In this document: positions 54,401 through 64,000 of the stretch, in pieces
How the letters are laid out: every line of letters starts with the position of its first letter
Numbering within the stretch: position 1 is the first letter of the stretch
NCBI GenBank assembly: GCA_036785705.1
Contig: JAWUZG010000001.1
Span: 124,001 to 188,000 of the forward strand
Source of the DNA: Acanthornis magna
Taxonomy: Eukaryota > Chordata > Aves > Passeriformes > Acanthizidae
Length of the DNA stretch: 64,000 bases
Direction: 5' to 3'
The notes under the pieces: model-generated
Told to the model about the DNA's origin: nothing
Database searches by the model: none
Seen by the model: only the letters and a program-made list of their open reading frames with translations
Program-made: the position numbers and the translations under genes

Positions 54401-56582
54401 TCTCTCTGGGACCCTCCAAAGAGTTAATTAGAGAGCCTGCACACTTGTAGACATGATGTGTATGTGTCTCCACCCCCTCCAGTGCTGCTACAGATCCTGA
54501 GCATGCAGGTATTTTCCACTCTGTGAGCCTGAAACTGGATTTTTCCATGTTCTTTGAATTGCAAAGTGTCAGTCCATCTTCAGCAGCAGGAATCTTGGCA
54601 GAAACTGCCAAACAAAAAGCTGACCCGTGCTGCTTTGGCTGAGGAACTGATTCATTTCAATCAAGCCTGTGCAGTCTGTCCCTGCAGCCAGAGCAGTCTC
54701 CAGAGTGAGGACACATCCTGGTGTCGACAAGAGCATGTCCACAGTGAGCTATTCCCTGGCTGGGCACGGCTCCTGCTGCTGAGCCTAACCTCAGAAGCCT
54801 TCCTGGGACTTAGATTCCCACCAGGCCATTCCTGAGCTTTTCAACAGCAATGAGAACGGCTCTGGTTTTATTTATTTTGGAATTGAGCACAGCCCTGTCT
54901 TTTCATTGTTGGCATAGTCGTGATTTTTGACTGATGCCAAATAGCCCAGCCCCAGTCAGTGAATACGGAGGTGGTCCAGGGGTGGCACAGGTGGGGACTG
55001 TGTTCTAAGGGACAAAAGAGCTCAATCCTGGCAGAGCAAGCCAGGCCATACCAGGCAGAGCCTGGACATTGCCTCTGCTGGAATAGATGTGGCCGTGATC
55101 ATAAATAAAGTTGCAGAGGTGCAGAATTAGTCAAACAGAGGCACTGACCCATCAATATTTAAGGGTGGTTAAATGTCCAGCATGAGAGGGAAGAAAAGCA
55201 ACCCGAGGTGTGAGGTGACAGCAGTGACAATCCTCTCATGTGCTGGGGAGGAGGAAGAGATAGAGGAGGATGTGGCTCCAGCTGGAAATCAATCCTCACG
55301 TGGCATCCATCAGGCTGATGGCAAATCAGGCTCCAAATGGAGTGCTTGTCATTAGGAGGAGATCCATGGAAGAGACAGGGGTGGGGAAATAGTCCATGGG
55401 GGGCCGTTTCTGAGGCAGCCCCATCAGGCAAATAGGATGGTTGGGAATGATGAGATAATTCACCAGGAAGTCATGTCAGGTTTAAATGACCCTCCCAGAC
55501 AATGAGGGAATGCTGGGGAAGAGGGGGGGAGAGGTCCCAGATGGGTCTTGGCCTCCATTCAGAGCCCAGCACGGTCTGGGCACTGGGAAACTGGGTGAAC
55601 TGGGAGTGGGGATTGCAATCTCTCAGGGTGGAATTGTCTCTTTTCTCTCAACTTTTGCAGGCAACATTTCACACTGAAACCGAGTGTACCTCCAGCAGAG
55701 AGTTTGTCTGTGTTTTTAAGCCTTCTGTCGTGCCACAGCCCATCTGTAATGCATTCATCCTCAGAGAAAAATCCATCCCGAGGGAACCAACGCAAAACAC
55801 AGCCAAGTTCCACAGGCAGCGCTGGGAGGAAAAGGATCTGAATCCAAAACTCTGCCTGACAGGGTCACTATGTGACCAGGCAGCCTCTCCAAAATTCAGG
55901 AACCCTCCCGTGGAGACAAGCCAGCAAAACCTGCCCTCTTCAAATCCCCAACAGAAAAGTTGTGCTCATAGCTAGGCTGGCCTAAAATAAGAGTCATTCC
56001 AGTTTCTTCACTGGTGTGTAAAGGACTTATATTTTAAGTCCTTTAACACTCTGACAACGCTTAGATAAATCTCTCCCTCTCCTCTCCATGAATGTATTGG
56101 CAAATAAAAAAGGCCCTTTGACCGTGGCTTTTTGAAAAGGAATATACTTATTTTTTAGAGAAAACAAAGCTAAAAACATTCTGAACAGTGGAGTTATTGC
56201 TTTAATTCCCAACATTTAAGGCAGTTCTCATCAGATGGATGCACGAGTAGGAGTGACAAAGCAGACATGTCTCCATTCACACCAGCACAACCCAGAACAT
56301 TTTTTTTTTTTAAATGACAGCCCTTTCAAATGCTTGGGGATGTCTGCAGGAGAGATGATAATAATTAGATTCATAACACATTAATGATGGCTGTGGCAGC
56401 GTGGGTTTTCTGGAGCAGGAAAATGAAGTGACACCCAAGCCTGTGGAGCTGCAGCCGTTCTGTTCCCAGCTCTGCCCCTCCTTGGGGGAACACACCACAG
56501 GTAAAAGCTGATGGACACAGGCAGCTGACATGAGCCAAACCACCCTCACCTCATAAAGAACTGCCAGAATTTGTCAGAATTT
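54401..56582. other. Unique non-coding stretch
   Basis: No repeat or exon recognised. A T run lies at 56300-56311. Frames of up to 157 codons overlap on both strands without family resemblance. Confidence 0.4.
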
Positions 56583-56680
56583 GAGCAGTCTGGTCTAGTG
56601 GAAGGTGTCCCTCCCAATGGAGTTGGAACTGGATGATCTTTAAGGTTAGTTCCAACCCAAACCATCCTTTGATTCTATGA
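56583..56680 (+). mobile_element. CR1 LINE 3'-end fragment
   Basis: CTGGTCTAGTGGAAGGTGTCC, GTTGGAACTGGATGATC and the closing TTTGATTCTATGA are the last ~95 bp of CR1 in sense. Confidence 0.88.
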
Positions 56681-58677
56681 AAATTAAGCAAACAAACTCA
56701 CAGTTTTCTCTGTTTTTTGCAGATTTCTTGGTCCTTCATTGTATCAGATCCTCTACAGACCTATTGCAAAAGTGATGGTTCATGCCCCACAATAAAATTA
56801 AAAAGTCACACCACCCAAATTTCCAAACTCATTTCTTCCCCGGAATCTTATTCATAGGGAGAAATCTCACACTGAGTTTATTTTTCTTCTTCACCAGACA
56901 AGTTGTTCTAGGAGCAGACACTGTCTTTCAGAAGAAGAAAACAAATTGATCCCATTTAAAATTCCTCTTCATCCATGACCAACCCAATTTAAAATGCAAT
57001 CAATCTGCGTGGTGGCTTCCCCAGTGGAAAAGGTGCAAACCAAAGGCTTGGTGATTTTATTTTGGCTTGTGTTGGATTTCTTCACTCATGTTGTTTGCAT
57101 TTTGATGTGTTTTTGATAACACACGGACACAAGTGCATCTTCTGGGTGAGGGCAGCTCACCAGCTGCCAGTCTTTATTGATTTGTTTATCTTCATTTACC
57201 TTTTCAGGGAAAAAAAAAAAAAATTTTGTGTCCTTCCTGTGGCCAGAGTCACAGCAGCAGGGATTCCAGGCATGTGCATCTGGATGGAGAGGAAGACCTT
57301 GAAGAACAGGAGAGCGACAGCTTTTGAGCACCTGGTGACCAAATTATTTCAACAGCAAAAGTGCAGATGGAATAGAAATTGCTCTGGAGGCACCGCAGGG
57401 GTACAAGAAGCAGAGAAGGGGAAAAAGTCACCTTATTGTGATTGTAAAGTGGGTCTGACCTTCTCCCTGGTCCTACAGAGGGGTGAGAGCTCTGCCCCTG
57501 CTCTGTGCAGGGTGGGGAAATTCCAGTGGAAATAAGAACACTCAGTGCACAGGATTTTTAGGATGCTGTGCACAAAAAGGCTGTTGGTTTTTAGTGCAAA
57601 ACCTGAGAGAAATTACCCTAAGGAGGAAAAGTGAGGTTGTTTAGACTTCAGGGGCTCTAAGGGGAGAGTGACCCATAAACCACTTCAGAGGAGGGGCTAA
57701 ACTTGGAGAATGGTGACTTTAACGTGGCCTGTGTTTGTATTTACCTCTGCTGGTCATGACTGGAGACATGATCCTGCCTGGAAAATGTCATCATTCCGAG
57801 CCATTGGTCACTCCTCTGTTATTGTGGAGAGTTCAAATTACCTAATAACAGCCACCTCTGAATGCCAGCAGCTACTCCCATTCCCTAAAGGAGGGACAGG
57901 ACTCACCTCACTGGTCCTGGCACCTGAACTAGGTGTCTACTTACAAATATCTCCGTGTGAGTCAAATGTCTTTGTCATCTGAGACGCCCAGAAATGTCCC
58001 ACTTATCTCCAGCCTTTGTTTCTGAAGGGCTCAGGTCACCAGTGGATCCAGTGTCGTGTCTGCTGGTCCTGGGGGATGAGCTGGGCACCACAGGGAGTCT
58101 CAAATGGCAAAGTGATTATCCCTAAGGAAACCCTGCACAGCCAGTAGAGTCTGTCCGGGCTCTTCTTGCTAAATCAGGGAGCTCTCCAGCACCAACTGGA
58201 CTCAGGGAACCTGAGTTATCCTAGTGGAGACCTAACCAAGATAATTTCTTTGCCCTGTTCCTCAGGTGTATCCCTGCCCCCAGACAAAAATCCAAAATGA
58301 GGTGGACTTCTCAGAGGCTTTACAATATCGGGGAAGCAGGATCAAGATAGGGAATATCCTGCTCAAAACTGATCAGAACTTCCCATGGCCATGGTTAGAC
58401 TTTGGTATGAATTGTTGAAGGGAAGTTGTATTGAGAAGGGAAAACAAGAACCTGTGTGTTTGCAGCGAGGCTGTAAGGGGAAAACCCTCTCTAAATTCAC
58501 ATCTGTGTTGACTTGTACACCCTCCCCTCACTATTAACTATTTCTCCTTTGATTCTGAGCAGTTCCTTCCACCGGCAAACGAAAGGTGGAGTTTTGGCAA
58601 GTTTGGAAGTGACTGGCAGGGAAGGACACAAGTCTACCTTTGCTCTGAGAGAACTTTCACAAGATGAGTTTTACCCC
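56681..58677. other. Unique non-coding stretch
   Basis: A run of A at about 57210-57222. No repeat family or exon recognised. Confidence 0.4.
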
Positions 58678-59126
58678 TGTCAGGAAAAATTAATCCACAA
58701 ACGCCAGAGGTTTATGTCCAAAAAGGAGACAGAGGAGTCCTGTAACTTTATTCATGAATAAAGGGAGCATTTCCCATGGGGTCTCTCCAATCACTAGAGG
58801 ACACAGCCTCTTTTTATCCTAATTTCCCGGCCGCAGTTCCCTCTCTCTTTCCCCATAGGCTGAGGTACTCGAGAGGTACAGAATTCCCAGAACACCTAAT
58901 GAAGACATAAGTAATATACATTTCTCCTAACTGTAGACACTCTCAATACACACATCCCTTTTCTTCTTTTTCTTATGTCTCTGTTCCTGTAGTTCATTAA
59001 CACAGTCTTGGGCAAGTCAACCACTGGAATTCCTATGGAAATCATTCCCATTGTTTCTTCTATCTCTCAGTATAGGCCTTATCTTACCAGCAGTTTGTTT
59101 GTAAAGACACTCCCTTATTCCTTTCA
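58678..59126 (-). mobile_element. Solo LTR, family D (copy D2)
   Basis: The + strand runs from TGTCAGGAAAAATTAATCC to CTTATTCCTTTCA, flanked by CCCC on both sides (58674-58677 and 59127-59130), a 4-bp duplication. It matches D1 (10772-11239) in reverse complement over its whole length, including the TTTATTCATGAATAAAG palindrome around its AATAAA signal. Confidence 0.86.
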
Positions 59127-59130
59127 CCCC

Positions 59131-59539
59131 TTACAAGCCACCTGAGCATCCTCTTTGGGCTGAGTGCATCCCAGTTTTCCCAAACCAAGTGCCTCCATGC
59201 ATTTTTCACGTTGTTTTTCCCTCCAGACCGAGTGCCAGGAGAGCCTCAGTGCAACCCTTGAGGCTGGAGAACCTGAAGACTCCAGTGCCTAATTCCCAGC
59301 TAAGCTTTCCGCTGGCTCCAGCCACGAGTTTCTGTTGGAGCTGCACCAAGAGGGCTCTGCTGGAGGGAGAAACCCCTTGGAAGTCAAGAGGAAATTTGTC
59401 GATAATGGGAAACCACAGCCATTTAGCATCAATCATAATGATTGGTTCTGCCAGGGAGGAGGGGAAGGAGATGGAGATATTGGCTGGGGGACCTGGGACA
59501 CATCACACGTCCCTGGGACCGTGGCTTTCCCCACACTTT
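59131..59539. other. Unique non-coding stretch
   Basis: Nothing recognised. Confidence 0.4.
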
Positions 59540-59930
59540 AACACGGCTGGAGCAGAGAGAGGAGCCATTAATTGACTTTTAGCTCTCGCTGTAATCCTGA
59601 TGTCTTTTGGATGTCAATTAACCACCAGTAATAGGTGGCTAATTGCATAAGATGGCCTTTCAAATGAGATGTAAGGCAGAGACCCAAGCACTGTGGTCAT
59701 TAAGGTCCTTCCCCACATTGCACAGGAGCAGGGGATGCAGAGGGCACTTTTCTCTGGCTCTTTTCCAGTGTCTTTCATTACATTACACCCTATGTCTGCA
59801 CTGGATAATCTTTTACTGGAGTTATACCTTCATTATGGCTTTTATCTTGTGCTTCTGTGCATCCAGGGGGGTACAGAGTTGCTTTATTGCAATTATATTT
59901 AAAGGTCAAGGCAGAAGCACCTCGCAGCTG
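59540..59930. promoter_or_regulatory. Candidate conserved regulatory block with paired homeodomain words
   Basis: TAATTGA at 59569-59575 and its inverted form TCAATTA at 59614-59620 flank a TAATCC word (59592-59597, the OTX/PITX-type core). TAATTGCATAA follows at about 59640. The region is repeat-free. The arrangement resembles developmental enhancers, but this is inference. Confidence 0.34.
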
Positions 59931-61266
59931 CGCGTTATGGGGTCTCACACAAACACTGCCCTTCAGTCCAGGACAGAGGGAGGAACTCATCTCACATCTG
60001 TGAGCTGCAAAGTCAGTGACACCAACTTTGGTAGTGAGAAACTTCTCCTGCTCGGGGGTCCCAAGGTCTAAACAAGTCCAGGTTTCCGTCTCCTCTCATG
60101 GGGAGAGCAAGGGCAGGTTAAAACACCAGCAGAGGGAGGGAGAAGATGAATCCTGACCTGGTAAATCCGGGGGTTGTTGGTAGGAACAGTGTTTGCAGAA
60201 GGACATCAGGGCCTGAGTTTCTCTCCTCCCACACCCCTGGCAAGGGCAGACCACAGATTGAACATTCAGCAGCACCATTTACCTCTAGAGTGACACTTTT
60301 GTAAGAGTTGACAGAAATATTTGCCATGAATGACAGTATTTTCTTTTTTAATCTGCATATTCCCCCAAAATCCTCTGAAAGCCAACCAATCCAGCTTTTT
60401 TTTTTCACTAGAGCATAGACTTTTCTCGTACTTTTCCCATTTGCTGGTGCTGTAACTGGAGATGGATGAAACTTTCCTTCCCAGAAGCAAATTCCAAAGG
60501 CAGGGACTGACTGTGCTAAGCCCTGCAGAAAGCAAAATGTGCTGTCACTGCACAGCTGCATCCCTGTGGCTCTGAGACACAAATCCGGTGTAGTCACTGG
60601 AAGATGCAGCTCACAGAACCATCCAGCTGCATCAGGACCAGAGATGTGTCCAAAAAAACCCTCCAGACACCACATCAGGCAGACGGAAACCCCATCATTG
60701 CAAGGTTTAATGCGATTTCCCAGTGCCTGAAGATCACCACCAAGCCAGGCCACAGCCACACCGAGGTTTTTGATGGCCTGGCATCCGACTCAGCTCACCT
60801 GATAATTCCATCAATCCCTGCACCTTCTGCTTCAGTGCCTCCTCGTGTTGTGACAGCAGATTGGAGACGGAGCAGCGCAGATCAGGACAGGTGACACCGA
60901 CACTCAAGTGTGAGACTGATAAGAAAATCACTCAGGATGCCAACACAGGAAAAATGACTCCTGTGTTTTAACTTTCTGGGTGTGGGGGGTGCATTGCTCT
61001 GCAGAAAGGGAAAAAAGAGAGTCAAAACCGTTTGCTGAGTGGAGATTATTGTCCAAGGAATCGCACTTCTCCACAATTATCCAAAACTTTGCACCTGCAG
61101 GTGATGGAGATCAGAGGGAAAGGTGGCAGGGGCGTGCAGGGTGGTGCCTGGTTCTCCAACAAACACAACTCCCCAGGAGGAAATACCTCACGGGAATTGG
61201 TATGGCCATGCCTCCCTCTAGAGACTGCACCCTCCAGCAGTTGGGATTTGCATTATCCTGACGTTC
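59931..61266. other. Unique non-coding stretch
   Basis: No repeat or exon recognised. The 213-codon minus-strand frame at 60118-60759 has no recognisable family, and other long frames overlap it. Confidence 0.4.
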
Positions 61267-61839
61267 TGTCACCAAAAATCAGGAGAAATAAAAGCCCTCT
61301 AGCACTGTATTTGAAGTGATAGAGAATCAGACATCACTTTATTTACTGGCCAGGATGTGCCAAGGAAAGCATTCCAAAAACACATCCTTTTACAGGATTT
61401 TCCCCCAGTTTTTATATAGTCAAACCCACAGAGATGCATTGTTTCAAAGTTCATTGGTGCAGAGCTGAGCAACCCTCAGTGTTCAGTTTCCATTGGATCC
61501 GAATCCCCTCGCCTCTGATGTGAATTAGATCTTCATTTTTCAATGTTCTCCTCAGTCCTTTGCGGGGAGATGTCTCAGCTGTGTCAGAGGTGCTCTGGGG
61601 TGGATGTTTGGAGATGGCCACCGATGTTCCGTGGATGTTCCGTGGATGGCCTTGATCTCTCTGGGGATCTTTGGGCTGCTCCACTCTGTCCTGTGCTGAG
61701 TTCATCAGACCTCACCTGGCAGAACAATGCCCTGGAAAGAAACTTAAAATTCCTTTTCCCGGGGTAAAGACAAACAAATCCTTTGACTAAAGTTATACAA
61801 AATTTTTAAACTGGTATATTTTCCAACAGCTTTCCAACA
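61267..61839 (-). mobile_element. Solo LTR, family A (copy A11; U3 hybrid B-to-A, U5 type 2)
   Basis: The + strand runs from TGTCACCAAAAATCAGG to TTTCCAACAG-CTTTCCAACA: the terminal TTTCCAACA is present twice. Counting the second, a perfect GTTC duplication flanks the element (61263-61266 and 61840-61843). U5 is type 2. The U3 switches from type B wording (CTCTGTCCTGTGCTGAG) to type A wording (TTCATCAGACCTCACC) within a few bases, so it carries a visible recombination point. Confidence 0.9.
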
Positions 61840-61843
61840 GTTC

Positions 61844-62137
61844 CAGCAGCTCAGAGAGCAGGGATGGGGCTTTCCATCCAGCAGGCTGGAGGCTGTGACC
61901 CTGTGGATGCACCATAGCAGGGACAGACACCACGGGAGGTGTACCAGGAGCGCACAGACAACATTCACATCCCCCTGGCAGGCAGAAGCTTCATCGTGTG
62001 GAGCTCTCTAGAAGAAAAAAAATTAAAATGGAAAAGAAATCATTGTCAGGAGAGTAAATAGGAGCCTGTATTACATGTTTGGGTCACTGAGCTGCACTAG
62101 CTGGACTGTTTTTAATGTGGGATAGAGAGACAGCATA
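61844..62137. other. Unique non-coding stretch
   Basis: Short gap between LTR A11 and a CR1 fragment; nothing recognised. Confidence 0.4.
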
Positions 62138-62233
62138 AAATCATAGAATGGTTTGGGTTGGAAGGGGTCTTAAAGATCATCTCATCCCAAACCCCTGCCA
62201 AGCAGGGACACTTTCCACTAGACCAGGCTGCTG
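62138..62233 (-). mobile_element. CR1 LINE 3'-end fragment
   Basis: AATCATAGAATGGTTTGGG, TTGGAAGGGGTCTTAAAGATC and CACTAGACCAGGCTGCT: reverse complement of CR1, among the least decayed copies. Confidence 0.9.
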
Positions 62234-64000
62234 AAATATGTATCTGTATCTAAAATCACAGTGCCTGGGGAGGTGGATCTCACTTGCAGGATTTGTTTTC
62301 CCTCTGTTCAAGTGACTGAACACTCTGTTGGAATATACCCATGCCTGGGGAAACTCAGAGCCTGGACAGGTGAGCAGATACAGGGGGAAAGCTGGGAGCA
62401 CAGGGGTTCATCCCAACACAGAATAAAAATTTATTGGATGTTAGAATTATTTTCCTGCATGGACAAATTGTAGATTTCTCTCTGCTTGATGTTTAAGTTC
62501 TTTCCTGGAAACTCTGTTTGTAGCAACAGGTTTGATCTTCCACAGACCAGGGGGACTGAATGAGGAGAACAATCTGTCAGAGCATTGCAAAACTGAGGCG
62601 AAAACTGAAAAACATGCCCACATTTAAAAGGGGTTTGTGAGATCCCAGGCTGGGGTGATGTGATACAAAGTGAGGGCCTTTCTGAGGCTCTCAGAGCTGC
62701 ACACAGCCCCTGGTTTAATCAGAGGATCAAACCCAGCAGCAGGGTGGTTTTGATCTCCACGTGTCCTGCCTGCAATGAGCACAGGGACACCAAACCAGGC
62801 TCTCCACCTGCTCCTTCCCTCTCCTTGCCCAACCAGCACAGCTGGGCACACAAAACTGCAGCTGTGACTCCATAAAGACGCTCAGCCAGCTGTTTCCTCA
62901 CCCCACATCCCACCTGAGTGGCTTCCAAAGCATCCTTGCCGTTAAGGGCTGGCTTTGCTCTCAGGCACTTGGAGATGGAGGCACTTTGAGCATGCAGAGT
63001 GACATTCCCGGCGTGATGCAGACAGCGAGGGCAGCAGGGGTCAGGGAGGGCACGGAACCTTGTGCCTCTGAGACCTCTGAAGCCTCTCTGCCCAAAAAGC
63101 CACGGCCGCAGATGAAACCAGAGCGGGAGTTTTCACAGAGACTGACTCCTGCTTTCAACACTTCTGAAGTTTCTCCCTAAACAGGGATTAAAACAATAAA
63201 AATAACAGCGCAGGAAGAAAGTGTGTGAAGGAACCACAATGAGAGGCACAAAAAATAAAGAAGGAGACGGCAAAAGTTGTCTGAGCTGGCGTTAGTGCTT
63301 TGGGGAGCTTGGAATATCTGCTTTGCACACACAGAAACACACAGCCCTATAAGCAGTGATAGTATTTTGTAATTAAAGGTGCCCCACAGCAAGGCTGTGC
63401 TCAACAGAATAATGCTATAATCTTTACAAATGCCTTTGCTTCCTTGAAAAGATGCAGCTAAGTCAAAGACGGAGACATAGGGAAAAAAAAATAATAGCAC
63501 CAAAGGCACTCAGGATGCAATAAAACAGAGGATTAGATCTACATTACTTTCATTACATTATATTGTATTTTTATTATTAGGTCCACAGTTATCATTTAAT
63601 CTTATAGCTGCTGTGTCTGATAGAGTGGAACAAAAACAAATGGAATTCATCCCCCACACACACACCAAGGAATTGGAGATTAAGGAAAGATTAACATCAC
63701 GTGTAAATGAATGAAAAATGTAAATGGGAAAAGAAAAAAGCAAGAAGAGGAGGGGTGCTGGGGCTGGGGAGTGCAGGGAAGCCGCCCTGGTGTGAGGTTA
63801 ACTCTGCTTTATCTCTGCTCACCTTCACCTGGCAGGAGGGGGAACCTGGGCCACTCCTGGGACCTGAACTGAAGGAATGAACTTCTCCTGCACTGAGGAT
63901 CCCCTCGGGATGGGAGCCAGGACTCAAACACCAGGCGGATCTCAGCACCCTGATGCTGATCCTGGCCGTGTGACAAAACCAGGCTCACCTCTCTTCCCCC
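62234..64000. other. Unique non-coding stretch
   Basis: No exon or interspersed repeat recognised. From about 63500 to 63720 it is AT-rich with TTATCATTTAATC and CATTACATTATA words and could be conserved. Short CA repeats lie near 63654-63664. Confidence 0.42.

Noticed and set aside
60118..60759. 213-codon minus-strand frame
   Set aside because: No family resemblance, and overlapping open frames on both strands.

Overview
This window looks like non-coding vertebrate DNA, most likely from a bird and probably a passerine. The evidence is the repeat content. Many short 3'-end fragments of CR1-type LINEs occur on both strands. One tRNA-Ile-like SINE ends in a CR1-like tail, an arrangement known from zebra finch and other songbirds. 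Solo endogenous-retrovirus LTRs are abundant, and AT- and purine-rich microsatellites are common. I found no bacterial-style gene arrangement, no spliced coding exon I could defend, no retroviral gag/pol/env, no functional tRNA or rRNA gene and no CRISPR array. The hundreds of short open frames are chance frames or frames inside repeats.

Layout. From 2.6 to 18.7 kb lies a dense cluster of one solo-LTR family ('LTR-A' here, about 560-640 bp). Eight full copies and one 126-bp palindromic derivative fall here, on both strands; two more full copies lie at 35.9 and 61.3 kb. Interspersed are a second family (LTR-B at 6.2, 15.3 and 50.8 kb), a third (LTR-D at 10.8 and 58.7 kb), a fourth (LTR-C at 52.1 kb, with a fold-back relative at 20.6 kb) and a short fifth (LTR-E at 34.2 kb). 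Target-site duplications (TSDs) can be read directly: 4 bp for A, C and one D copy, about 5 bp (one mismatch) for one B copy, and 6 bp for E. By the usual rule this points to class I-like, ERVL-like and ERVK-like origins respectively. LTR-A shows a CCAAT box, a TATA box and an AATAAA signal in the order expected for U3-R-U5.

From 19 to 31 kb are CR1 pieces, a dispersed 230-bp duplicate pair, a 147-bp tandem duplication inside the longest open frame (281 codons, unrecognised), the SINE and a 250-bp pentanucleotide tract. From 37 to 46 kb and near 54 and 59.5 kb are repeat-free stretches rich in homeodomain (TAATTGA) and octamer (ATGCAAAT) words. They read like conserved regulatory DNA near or within a developmental gene, but conservation cannot be tested from one sequence.

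The most interesting observations: (1) two mini-elements made of inverted LTR termini, from two different LTR families, 2 kb apart; (2) LTR-A copies occurring in all four combinations of two U3 types and two U5 types, each combination with at least one copy carrying its own perfect TSD, implying that the mosaics were mobilised as such; (3) a helically phased array of TATAAAAA octamers inside the second palindrome; (4) a CR1 fragment ending in a T/A homopolymer instead of the usual 8-bp tail repeats. I see no evidence for a new protein-based system.
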